Below the pieces are notes generated by a model that was given only the letters and a program-made list of their open reading frames with translations, was not told where the DNA came from and ran no database searches. Below, piece by piece: positions 47,201 to 60,200 of a stretch of DNA of 64,000 nt. The DNA is taken from positions 2,480,001 to 2,544,000 of the forward strand of contig JAQGEQ010000084.1 of the NCBI GenBank assembly GCA_034620365.1, written 5' to 3'. Made by a program: the position numbers and the translations under genes. This stretch comes from Pegea sp. RAD2-039. Lineage: Eukaryota > Chordata > Thaliacea > Salpida > Salpidae. Every line of letters begins with the position of its first letter. The stretch's first letter is position 1.

Positions 47201-49529
47201 TCTTCAAGTGAACATGCTAAGCTGAAAATTAAACTCTAATCACAATGATGTGATGATACAAGCAGGATTTCGATTTAGGTCTTGTAAGTTAGGCCTAAAG
47301 GTCATTGGTCATCAATGCAGTCACGTGATAGGTCAGAAGAGATCAGTAGATAAGCTGAAATTGGTAACACAGCTCGTAATCACTGAAGCGGAACTGAGCT
47401 TTCTTTCAAAGTACTTATTTAGGCGAAGCGAAAATTAACTTTAGGAGAAATTTATGTTAAAAATCTCGATAAAAACGACAACTATGATTATTTGAAGATA
47501 ACTCTAAACTTATTCGAGAAGATCGAGTTTTATATGATGATTTATATTTGGGTTTGCCTTAGTTTAATCTTTAGAACGTTTTATCTGTCTTTTTTAAGCT
47601 CATATAAAGTGATTGATTGGTTGAACTTGAATTAGAAAGGATTTAAAGATCAAGGGTTTAAAGATCAGGGTTTAAAGATCAGGAAACATTTTTTCATTTG
47701 TTACAAAGTTTTATATTTTATACTTCAATAGAATTTTCAAAATAGATCTTCATTTTTAAAGTTTTGTTTTGAAAATGTATTTTTATGGGAATTTGTAAAC
47801 AACAAAAATATAATTTATTAAATCTAGTAAGTGTTGGAACTTTATGTAAACATCACAGATAAGTTTGAAAAGTTTCTACTTTGATAATAATTATTATTTA
47901 TTATCAAACTTCAGAAACGAAAACATCAAACTTTGAACCTAAATTTGCAGAAAAAGCAAATTTTTGATGTTGTAATAAAAGTACAAAATGTTCACAAACC
48001 TTTCAGCTGAGAATAAAAAGTTTAGAAAGGTTTGCTAACTAGTTGTAACTTTCTTGTATTTCGAGTTTTTACATAAAATTTTCGAGAAATTTTCAAGATT
48101 TTTTATGTAATGTCAAATACTTGTTCAAATTGAAACATTTTTTGTAAACTTAATTATTTATGCTTGAAAATGATAACATACTTTCAAAAACTATTTTAGT
48201 GATTGTTTTTTTTTTTAAACAAATGTTTTAAACAGAAATTAAACAAAAAATACTTTTGCTTTTCATTTCAACTTTTTTGAAATTTATTCAAAATTTATGA
48301 AAATATGAAATTTTAAACTAAACTAATATTTATAAGTTAAAAAATTGTTAGTTTAGTATTTTTAAAATTTACAGGATTTTTTTACGGGGTTTTGTCATAT
48401 GTAGGTTTTGAAATACTTTAAGAAACAGTTTAAGAAAAAACCAGACTTAAAAAATCAAGTTTTTTACCAGTTTTTTTGATATTTTTTTATGAGTTTGATT
48501 TGAATAGAGTTATTATCTTAAAACAATTTGATCTTATCATCATAGATTAGTATCACCAAATATAAATTTATTTTCTGTCTTTATAATATTATGAAACTAA
48601 AAGTTATCAAACTAATGTTAGATGAAAATAATATTTTTCTGAAAAGCTAAAAAATATTTTTTAAAAACTTATTTATCAAAACATCAGGATATAGTCGGTC
48701 ACATTATCAGATTGTATCAAACATAACTAGTTAGAATACAATAAGTTATTTGTGAGCAAGTTAAGCGAAGTTGTTAACTAATTTTTAAATTATTTGTTTT
48801 TAAATTTAATTGTGTCAAAATACGATGGATTTTTATTTATTTTTTATTTAGTTTTTTGATACTATTTTAATAATGATAGCTTTTTCATAGTTTTTATATC
48901 TTGCTGAAAAGTGACAATCATTTGTTTATAAAGTTGTGTTGATAGTTTGTCAACCGAAAACTGATTTTATATTAAAAAATAGTTTCTGGTGTCTTGATGT
49001 AGATTATTGTTGGCAGATGAAAAATGTTTCCAAATACCTCACCTATAAAACTAAAAGTTTTCACTTAAAAAAAATATTTGGTGAAAATTAAATTCAAATG
49101 ATTTATGTAAATATTTACAACTAATAAACTATCAGAAAACTCCACGATTTTGTCAATCATTAACATCAAGAAAAAAATGTCTTTTCACCGAATTAGAAAA
49201 ATTTAAAAGTAATTCTCATAAGATGAGGTCTTTGTCAGATGCTTAAAGCAGTATTTGAGTCCTAAGAGCATTTGATCATTTACTAAAAGATTTATTTATA
49301 TGAATATGGATTGATTCTGCAAAAGTACGATTTTAAAGACTCAACTTTTACATCGACTAAATTGTATTTAAATTTTTACGGCCTGTACACGTTTTGAGTC
49401 AGTATTATACAAACCAAAGTGGTTACGGTGCTGTCAGATTGAATTTTTTTACAAACCAAACAAACTTTTTGTTAATTTTTAACATAATTTCTTGTAAATA
49501 AATTTGATAAATTTTCTATTTTTCTCGCA
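44263..49529. other. Gene-poor AT-rich stretch
   Basis: No coding exon is recognised. The open frame at 44585-44947 (120 codons) lacks an ATG and is Phe/Leu/Lys-rich as expected of AT-rich DNA. A small direct repeat lies at 47638-47682. Confidence 0.45.
47638..47682. repeat. Short tandem repeat, unit about 15-16 bp, three copies
   Basis: TTTAAAGATCAAGGG, TTTAAAGATCAGGG and TTTAAAGATCAGG follow each other directly. Confidence 0.85.
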
Positions 49530-49568
49530 GAACTTCGAAAACTTCAAATTTATATTTTATGTTTTGAA

Positions 49569-52500
49569 ATGATTAATCAGTGCTTCCCTTTTTACCAAGA
49601 AGTGGTTTTGATGCCACCTCCAGACCATCAAGCTCTTCCAGCAGGTTCTTTCTTCCATCATCAACCTATTCCACTTGAAATGGTCCACAACACTCCAGGG
49701 ATAACCATGCCACTTGTCCAGCAACTGCCCGCCAACTTTTTACCAGTTAGTGGCTTTTCCGACGCCTTGATGATTCAAGCAGCCCCGGGAATCCCCTCCG
49801 GGGTATCTGGATGCTTTCCCCATAATCAACAGCGCCAGATTTTAACTGTTCCGTCTCCTCTTCGTGTCCCGCAGATCACAGCGGGTACAAACGCCCCTCC
49901 GAATCTACTTACTGACCCCACCGCCCAACTATTGTGTCCTTTACCACAACGCAACCTTCAATCTGAGATCTATCAGAACCGACACAAGGTACTCTCTATT
50001 CAGCAGCAACATCCAAGATCAATATTGAGAGCAAAAAGACGATCTGGAGGAGGAAGTGATGTAACAGTGAAGACATTTCAGAAGAACGGTTTGTTCTCGT
50101 GATAAATTGTCAAATCGAAAGTCATGTTTGAAAATATTTAAATTTAGAAAACGAAAAAAACTTTTTGTATTCTGATTTCTCTAAATGTTTATTTTCGATT
50201 AATCAAGATAATGTAAATAGTTTCTGTTTATTTTTAAATTCTTTTTTTATTTACTAAAAAAAAGTTTGAAAATGAGCTGAAAATATTAAACTTTCAAAAC
50301 TAACTGGTTTTAAAATATCAAATTGTTGATAATTTGAATTATTAAAAGAAATCTTTGTTAACAGAAATAAGTAATAATAACAAATAGAATAATCAAGTTT
50401 TAACTGAAAATTTTAAATGATGAAATTAAATTATTTTATTTTTTAACAAGTGGAAAAAGTAATTAAAATTCTAAACAATCAAAACATCTTTAATCAAGTC
50501 TTGAAGTTGTTCTTATCGAATTACATTTCTAATAACCAACAATTTTTTAGGGTTTCCGTCGCTACTGGGTCATCCTGATTCTCGTGTCTTTGAAAGCAGT
50601 CTAGCGATGAAAAGATCATGTGAAGGAAAAGAAGATCATACATCAAGTAAGTGATTGATACATTTCTTTCAATATGTTGATGTCAATAACACGTGGTCAC
50701 TGATGCGTGAACAGCACTCTTTAATTACCTCACTAATTGTTGCGGTTACATCCACCAACTTATAGTAGACTTGAAGAAAGAAACGTTTATTGCAAATTCA
50801 TAAACTTTCAAACACTTGGCATATATTTAGAACAACTCAAAAGTCAGATAAAACTGCCAAGTTTTATGAATTTATTATTTTACCACTTCTATTTAAGTTG
50901 AGTTGCACTATCAGCATCTTTGGCAACTCTTTCATAAATCTTTTAGCTGTTAACTTTTTAATGCTTTAAGTAAGGCAAGTTATTGATTATTTTGGAGCTA
51001 GAATAAATATTGAATTATATTAAATGATAAGATACAGTTGGATAATTATTTCATCCAAACCATATTGATTTTAAATTGTCTATAAAATTTGATACTGTTC
51101 TTTAATTTATAGAGATCTAGCTGAGAAGAAACATTTAAATAGGATAAGAACAGTTTTTAAATGTTCTAAATCTGATATGAACTTGTTATCGTAATTTTAG
51201 TAAAATTTTTATATAAGTTGTTATGTAATAGTTTCAAAACCAAAGATGTTTTTAAAGATTAATTTCAAAGTTCAGTAAAATAATAATTTTATAAACACCT
51301 CGCCCTAACTTCAATTTTATCATTTATAAAAAGTTTTTTAAACATTTTAAGGGCTGAATATTTGTGAAATTACTAAAATAGAAATAAAATTATTTGAAAT
51401 TGTTCATTAGTTTAAAACTAAATTCTTTATTTTTTGAAAAAAAATTATTTAAAATAATAGTTCCTTATCATTATCATCAATAAATTTATAATCATAACAT
51501 CATTATATATTAACAAATATTATTCTATAACAGCTGTAAATCATATTATTATGTAAATAATTGGGTTTTATATATCTTTTTATGTGATTTTTTATGTTAT
51601 ATTTGATTAAACAGTGAAAACTTGGTTCTTTTCACACAAAATCAGAACATCCATCGAGTTGATAGAACTTTTGTAAAGATTTGAATACTGCATTCACAGA
51701 ATCTTTACATTAAACTAAGCATTGAGCAGAACTGATATTTTTATTGCTACGTCTTAAACTAAATTCATATTTTAAATCTTTGAATTTAACAACAGCTTAG
51801 AGATTAATCTGTTTAGCATTGAAAAGCAAAAGCTTTTAAAAACAACTGATTATATTAAATCGATTAATTTATTTTCATAATTGTACTTGGCTATCTTCAG
51901 AAGTTAGCAGGATTAGCAAAAATAACCAACTGTAGCCAACTCCAAAGTTAGTGATTGTCTCATTTCAAGTTTGTTTAAGTCATTTGTCATTTACGGATAG
52001 ATCTTTTAATGTCTTTATTTCCGGTTAATAGATTTAACGTTATTTTTGATTGATAAAAATCAAATAAGAAATTTATTATTATTCTGTCAAATAGAAAATT
52101 AAATTATTGACTATGACAGAGAATATTAAAAATAATCTTATTAATATATGTCTCTTTAAATAGATGTAGGCGGAAGAAGAAACATAATTTAATGAATATT
52201 TGCCCAAGTTAATTTCATTACAATTAAACTTCACTAGATTAAGCTCAACTTACTACGACAAAAGTGGTAGATATTAAAAATGCGCAGATTAAAAATTGTC
52301 TGAAGACATTTTAGTCTATATTTTAAAATAAAGTTTTTAAATCTTAAATTTTTTTGCTTGTATTCGTTATTATAAAATGAAAAAAATTTATTTCTATTTC
52401 TGTTATTTCTGATTAACTTCACCAAATATTTTTTTACAAATATTTTTACTGCAAATAAACAAACAAATTAATTGAACTAAATGCTTTTATGAAACTTCAA

Positions 52501-55500
52501 TTTATAGAAAATGTTGGGTTAAATCTTCAAGAAATGAGAAGATTACATTTTGTGTTTGAGAAATAAACTTAAAAAGTAGAAAGAATTGTTTGTTTCGCTG
52601 AATATAAAAATCAAATTATTTGTATAATTTTTTAAGGTTTAAAATAATTACATTATTTTTACTTTTCTAGCAAAATATGTTCACATTTTTTCCTCGGTTA
52701 TTTAACTAAAGTCGTTGATAAGGTTGTGATGGAAGAAAACATCTATTTGACTCATTTTAAGAAACTTATATTTAAAAAATTTTTTTAAATAAGTGAATTT
52801 TGTGAATCCTGAAACCAGTTTTGTTGATGAATAGCAAAGATTAGAAAGATGATGCTCCCGCTGAAGAAATAGTTTCCAAGTGTAAAAAAGCTTTAAACAA
52901 CAAAACTAAATCTTTACTCTTGACTTAAAAGCCAACAAACTGAAGCGACAGATGGCTTGGCATTCAGTAAGATAACAAATCTGAGATTAGTTTTTGTATA
53001 ACAGTCAGTTGAATACGAAATAAAATCCCATTTTATCTTTTTGTTATATTTTTGATATAAATAATAAATAGATTAAAACTGTTTACGTTTTATTGTTTGA
53101 ATGAAGAGTATACAACCTTTCCAGTTTTTAAATAAAATTGTTATCAAGTCATTCTTTGAAAACTTAACTAATATTTTTTAGCAAACATTTAGTCATCTGC
53201 TGCTTTCATTTTCCAAACTATCTACTCAAAATCAAAACTTGTCCAAGCTAAATTTACTTTGAAAGCATTTACCTCAAAGCAACAATTGAAGATTTCAAGG
53301 AGAACAAAGTATGGTAAAAAATAATTGATTTGTTTTGAGCAGCAGAATACCATTTGCAGTTTAGAAGTCTAAATAAGTAAAAGAACAAGGAAGGAAGAAT
53401 AAAAAGAAAAGAAAAATGAATTAAATACTCATACATCATTATAGATTAGAAAATAGCTTTAAATAGAAGATGAAATAACTTCACAACCTGACCTTTATTA
53501 CTACATAGCAAAAAAGAAAATAAAGAAATGATAATTGTGGAATACTAATGTCTAGTAAGCATAAAAACAATTAAGAATTTATTTAAGCAAGAAAAGTAAG
53601 TTAGAAGATACTTTGAAAAGATTCAATTTTGAGTATAATTTTCAGGTGATTTGAAAATGCTGAAAACTGTAAAACAGATGTTTTCTATAAACAGCAAAAT
53701 AATTGATTATAACTTTTATTAGATCTAATAATAAGGTTCTAGCTTTTACTTGAAAAAACGTTTTGTTAGGAAAGCTTTCTAACTACGATTATGTTTCTTA
53801 CTGAACATGTTACGAATCTATCCAAGGACTTTTTCTTGATCAATAGTAAACAGTTAACTTGTTATTGTTTTGATCATCTTCAAATTTCATTCATTAAAAT
53901 ATTTTCCAAATTTTCAACCACCTTTATTTGCATCGTTTCAAAACATTTTCTAATTTTATTATATTTTTTATACTTATGTACTTTTAAATCTAAAAGCCAT
54001 TTTGCTATCATAAATAATGCAACAAAATACCAAAAAACAACGCTAGTCAAAATTCGAAGACTCATAATTACTCTTCACGGCAATATTGGAAATGCTACCA
54101 GGAAAGCTTCCTTGTTTCTAGCTGAGTTTTCAACGAACTATTTCATTCATTTAGATAAATTTCCATAAATTTGTTGGAATTAAATTGTTTAAAACATAGA
54201 TTTACTTTTAAGTTGTTTTTGTTCTTTGAATCATTAAAGATAAGATATTGATTTAAGAAAAGAACGAATAGAATTTGATCTTATTTAAATTTTGTTATCT
54301 TAGTTTTTGAAATTATATCCAAAATATTTCAACTTTTTATAAAATCAATTAAAAGTTTATTCAGATAAAAACTTTGATGATTTAACTTGCAAGACTGCTG
54401 ATATTTCAAAAGTATTTCTATCAGAAAAAGAAAAATGTTAATTACAGGATGTAGTTGTCGTCCATAAATTATCAAAAATTTCGACGTAATTGAAAACAAT
54501 TTTTTGGTTTTTCTACTAATTTAAAGATGATGAAAGTTTGGTTTTTATCATAAAAGCATTTTAAGGAACCTTCTTTCGGTATATTTTGTTAAATGATGTT
54601 TTTGAAACTATCCGATAACCTTAAGTTAAAGTTTGTTTTATTTTTCCATCATAGTCAACTAAGCAAATGACATTGACTTGATGTGTTTGTTAATTAGATG
54701 CCTAAATTGAGAATATTTTCGTTCAAGTAGGTAATTAGCACTAAGTGTTTATTATTATAACCAAAACTCGATAATAATCTCAAATTAAAAATTTAAGAAT
54801 TATTTTTTGAGTAAAATTTTGATACAGAAACAAGATTTTCAAAACCACCTTTTTAATGAAGTAGAAATTTCAGACTTTTTGTGAAGAAGTTAAAATAATT
54901 AAATTTTTTTAATATTTTTTTTAACTAAAATTTGAAAATACTTTAAAAATTTTCATTTTTTATATTATGAGAAATATCACTCAGATGTCAAATTAATCTT
55001 TGAATTTTTTCTTCCATTAACAACTGAATGTTACTTTTAATGACGAATTTTTTATAAATTCAAACTTGATATTGATAAAATCAGTTGATGAAAACATCTT
55101 GTAATCACAAAGTTGTTATCTTTTCAATAACTCGAAGGACGTTTCTTCAAGTGACACCCCAGAATATAAACATTTCAAAAATTTAATAAAAGTTTCAACT
55201 ATTAGGGAATCGAACTTCAAGCTGATAAAATCCACTTTCGGTTGTGTATTTGCTTTTACAATACTAACTAATGGTAGCAGGAATTGTCAAGTAATTAAAA
55301 GCTTGACCAAAATGAGTTGAAAAAATAATAATTGATTTCAAATAAGGCTTGTGAGTGATATTATCAAATAAGTTGGTTTTTAATAACAACCTGTCAGATT
55401 AATGGAAAATTTGGCTTCATTCAGTTTTGGATTGATTGTAATCAGGTGATGTTGGTAAATATTAGAATATTTTTGAGTTTTCGCCAAACTGATATGAAAC

Positions 55501-57263
55501 AAAGAGCTGTAACCAAGTTGCATTGAACAAGTGTGCTTGCTGTTGGGTTTCAACTTATTTGCTGTTTGCTTCGGCAGTTAATCAAACCATGCCGGCCTCT
55601 AAACGAATAGCATATGACGAAGAAGGTGCATGCTGTGATGACGTATCAGCTCGCGATGAAAACCGAGGCTTCAGTCTAAATACACCTTTCATCGTCAAAT
55701 TAACCTCAGCGGTTGAATATTATTTTTCTGATTCTTCGTTATCGAAGAACTCATACTTACTGAAACAAGTGAGTCTCTACTTCTTCTTTAGTTTGCTTTA
55801 AATAACTGCTCTTCGAGATGACCTCATACGTCACATGACCTTCTAGCCTGTTTCGTGATCTTTATAAAATCGTTCTTCTGGTGTCACGTGATCATTTCTT
55901 CTTCGATTTGTAGATACAACAAAACAAAGACGGCTTCATCAGCATCAAACGTGTCATTGGATTAAAACGAATTAAAGCTTTAACACGTGACTTGAAGCTG
56001 GTTACCGAATGCATCAAACAATCGAATATCCTTGAACTTAGTAGCGATTTATCCATGGTTAACTTGATCTCTAGAGTCAATCATCTTCTAAATTCCTTCA
56101 TCTACAGATTAGACGCAAAGATCGATCACTTCCGAAGCATATAGAGACTCCACCTTTAGTGAGAAGTATCATCGCCATCAACTTGCCAATTACGTCTCCT
56201 ACAGTCGAATCAGTGACGTCATTATTCTCGCGGTTCGGGGACTTGATACAAGTTTGTGTGTTAAAACCTGGAATGGATTTACCCGTCTACTTGAACGACT
56301 ACAAGTCTGTGAGTTCAAATTCCAAGTTTATTTGTGATTTAGAAAAAGTTCTAGATCTGCCAACGTTTGAAAATTCAGAACTTTTTCAGATTCAAACTGT
56401 AAACATAAGTTGAAAATATGTGCAGAAAATACATAAATATACATTTCGTTTCGCTTCATTGCACTTGTGCTCACTCAAGCGAGACGAGATTTCGTTGAAA
56501 GCTTGTTAATTTATTTTTAAATTGTTTTCGTCCAATAATGTCATTCATCGCAATTAAATCATCACTAATATAAATCTCTGAATTTTTATTTTTTTTTAGT
56601 GGGTTCCTGATCTTGGTCAAGAGTATTGTGCCCTTGTTGAGTTTGAAACCCAAGAAAGCGCTCAAAACGCGTGCCGAGAAATTAATATGAAGAATCGGGA
56701 ACAAAAGACCTTTCGGGTCGCGCTCCTAAAGCCTGGGGCTCGATTACGTCGGACCTTGTATCGTAAATATAAAGGTGGGTTCGATATGAAAGCATCAATT
56801 TGGTTAAAAATCAATAAAATCTGAACCTTTATCTGTTTCAAACCTTTCAAACCTGTTGATGATAGTTAACTTTTGAACGAAGAACCACTTTCATCACCTT
56901 CAGCTCGATTTAATGTGAAAGAATGTATCAGTGAACGATAATGCGATTATCACAAAAACAGATTAGAAGTAGAGATAGGAATTTCAGTTTATTAATTTTT
57001 AATATGATCTTTCAGAAAAAGATGATGACGTTGACGATTCAAGTCTTATCTAGATTTGATATTTTGTTCAAAAGATGTGATCATATGTCTTTGAAATTCT
57101 TTGAGCTTAAAACTTATTTGTGATTTGATAAAGAAGTTGTTGAATATAAATTAAAAATTTGATGCAAAATAACTGAGTCTTCGATGATTTGATTCTTGCA
57201 GGTGATCCTGATATTGCCTCATCAAATCTGTTGGAAGACGTAAAGAAAGAACTTCTGGGATAA
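49569..57263 (+). CDS. LARP6: La-related protein 6-like RNA-binding protein
   Basis: LARP6 family proteins bind structured mRNA elements, such as collagen 5' stem-loops in vertebrates, and act in the cytoplasm. The model has seven exons: 49569-50088, 50551-50646, 55578-55768, 55914-56057, 56108-56308, 56600-56774 and 57202-57263 (TAA). They total 1,389 nt and 462 residues. The last five exons are secure. They hold the La motif (about residues 225-317: AVEYYFSDSSLSKNSYLLKQ, GFISIKRVIGLKRIKALTRD, ILELSSD) and an RRM (about 330-440: RSIIAINLP, VCVLKPGMDLP, EYCALVEFETQESA). The first two encode a Pro/Gln/His-rich region. Their attachment across a 4.9 kb intron rests on matching phase at both junctions and no competing start. 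A shorter protein could begin at ATG 55589. The frame is open back to an acceptor at 49531, so a further 5' exon is possible. I see no SUZ-C tail. Confidence 0.8.
50647..55577. other. 4.9 kb intron of the LARP6-like gene, or intergenic
   Basis: AT-rich with no exon recognised. The open frame at 53791-54168 (125 codons, with ATG) encodes a Phe/Ile/Leu/Thr-rich product without similarity and is probably chance. If the two 5' exons are not part of LARP6, this stretch is intergenic and holds the LARP6 promoter. Confidence 0.4.
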
Positions 57264-60200
57264 TGTCTTAAAGATGATCAAAACTCACGGATTAATTTTC
57301 ACAAGAACTTCCTTTCTTTTCTAAACAAACATTTATGAAAATTTTGTTGGTTTTCAACAACATCGTCTCATCCTAACAAATATTTGTCCATTTTTCTACA
57401 TGAGTTTGACAAACCATCAAACAAACTCACTAAACGCTTTTTTATTCTTTACATGGAATTGTGTTTCGTTACCAAAAAAAACTTTTATTTTCGATTAGAA
57501 ATTGTTTCTTTCAATTATTTCCTAATTATCACAGATTTCGTGAATCTTACCGTCGCAGTATTTACACATCCTTGTTTTCTTTATCTAGCCTTTACCTTGT
57601 TAGTCTGAACCTCTTGCCCAAATTTTTCATCTTCTCTTGACTGGTTTCTGTCTATTTTTTGTCTGTTGTCTTCTTGTAATAAGCTCAGCACTTAACTATT
57701 CAAATTTCTGTAGTGTCGCTCATTCGTAAGAAGGTTGAGTTGCTTTGTGACTGTTTTTTGTCTACCTTCTTTGGGACTTTTTGTTGAACCAACAGACCTT
57801 CACTGTTCAGTTTTGGTTTCGCGTTCTTGTCGCTTTTATGGAAATATTTTAACAAAAGATAGATGTTTGGATAAAAATCTGAAATTCAAAGTTCACCAAA
57901 CTGAAAATTATCTTCTGAAGACAATCATCTAAAATGACTTTTCTACCTTTAAGCCCTGTGTCTTTCTGGCTTAGAAATAAAATATTCTTTTTTCTTCGAT
58001 CTAATCACAAATTTTATTCCAATTATTTCGGCCATGGGTAAGATTAAATTTATTTTTGTTTTTTTTGCGTTTTCTTTTTATTTTTCAAAACAAACCAAAC
58101 ATTAAATAAAAATTTTGTTCAATACAACCAGTTTGTTCCTCTCGGGAAATACTTTCTTGTTTTCAGTAACAAACTACAAATTTAAATCGATTAAAACTCT
58201 CTTTTTAATAATAAAATTAATTTATTAATAGACTGCTTGTGTTTAGTTTCAAATGGTCGATATTTTATTAGGATAGAATTGGATTTCTTCATATTAATCT
58301 GTGCGAATTAAACCAATATCGATGTTCAGACTGTGAGTCTAGCTTCTATAAAATCCCCTTTTTAAAGTTTAATATGATGAAGATCTGTTAGTAAGATACA
58401 AAATAATTGAAACATTTTGAACATCCACAACCTCAGTATTTAGTAAATATTGTTTTCAAGATTAAATGTTTCTGTTTATCTTATATTTTGTTATTTAACT
58501 GTTTAACTTTCGCATACGTAACTAACTCAAATAAACAGAATTTGCTTTTGTTGGTTCTATTTCTTTGTTTTCTTTTAACTTATATTTCTTACTTTTTGCC
58601 TCAAAATAAACAAATAATGACGTAATGAATATTGAAAGTTTATGTAAGCTTTGCAGCATTTTAAGCAAGTCTAAGCATTCTTTGTTTACTACAAAGAACT
58701 TGTAGCAAAAAATGTCAATGAAATGTGAAAAAAATCGATTCTATAGATTCCAACTCGTTTTTTGAACTCGAAAATCAATAAACTTTTATAAAGTCGTTGA
58801 AAGTTGTTTCAAAGAATTTGAAGAAAAATAGATTTTTGAATATTTAATAATTCATCAGAAATTTAATAGAAGGTTATTGATTGGTGGAAATTAAATGTGT
58901 CACAACTCTATTACAGCTTATTCATTAGTATATTTTTTATTAACTAAACAATAGTAATTGCTAAGAACTTATTCCTTGTATCATCTATACTTGAAACAAT
59001 TCTATCAGATGATTTTACAAATTACATCTTAAATTTAAGTGTAAGTTTTGAAAATAATCAAAACTTTCAGACTTATATTTTGATAGAATGTTTGTAAAGT
59101 ATTAGCAATCTTGTGAAAATATTAGTTATAAATAGAACGAAGCAAGTTTAGATGATTGTAGAAATTAATAAGGTATTATCTCAATTAGAATAATCTACAA
59201 TTATCATTAGAGATAATTAAATATTATAAATTTAAATGTAACGCAAACGCTTTTGATTATACTGTAAGGAAGAACTTCTACTTTCAATGTTTTTTGGGTA
59301 CTTGCTGAATACAAATGGATAATTTTTTGAAGTATATTTATGTTTAATGAGTTTTTCATTTGTGTTTAGCAAAAAAAAATATTAATAAGAAAGTTTAGAG
59401 AGAAATTTATTCTTTTAAGTTCTTTAGATTTTGATTTATCTACTTTGTACCGAGATTAGACATCAGAATAAGTTTACGTCAAAAAATGTCAAAACGGAAA
59501 ACTTGGTAGTATACTTTCAAGAAATTAATTGAAAAGAAATGAATTGAACAAAGCTTTGTGTTGAGCTTGTGATTGGATGACTTGAAGATAACAGCGAAGG
59601 AATGAATTTAATCTAATTAAAGAAGCCACATAAGTGACTTATGAGCTGCTTTTCAAATGCAGTTAGTTGAAGAAACTAAAGTCATTATTAAAAGAGTAGA
59701 TAGTTTTTTTAACGTGAAATTTACAGCTTTTTAAAAGAATACAAATTATAAATAAAAGTGAATCTTAAATGAAGTATTTTTATAACTATATCGATAAACT
59801 AAGTTAGTTTTTATGAAAGTTGGTTGGCTTAATGCCAAACGATAAAGAGTATCCTCATGTCACAAGGTGATAGTGTTAAGGTAAAAGATTTTAAAAGGAT
59901 TATGCTGAGGACAAGGAGCGTAAAAAACAATAGACTGACTTCATACATCAAATCCCTTATTTAAGAGCTTCAGTTATTATTCAACCGACATAACGTCTGG
60001 TAATACTGACATAAAAACAAATAATTGGTTGATTGAATGCCAGTTAGCAATTCTAATGTCTGCTTCTTGCAGATATTGCCAACTTAACAAGCCTACTGTT
60101 GTTTTGATTTTAAGGTAGATGCCGTTTAGATTAATTTATAGCTTAAGTCTTTAGCTGAAGACTTAAGTAGTTTAGAAGATTTAAAAAGAATATTAAGGTT

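Noticed and set aside
53791-54168. 125-codon open frame with ATG inside the putative LARP6 intron
   Set aside because: Its hydrophobic low-complexity product has no motif, and the antisense frame is also open over much of it. It is best explained by chance.
56860-56940. Candidate extra LARP6 exon after GATGATAG at 56866
   Set aside because: Joined in the required phase it meets a TGA almost at once. The acceptor at 57201 gives an in-phase terminal exon.
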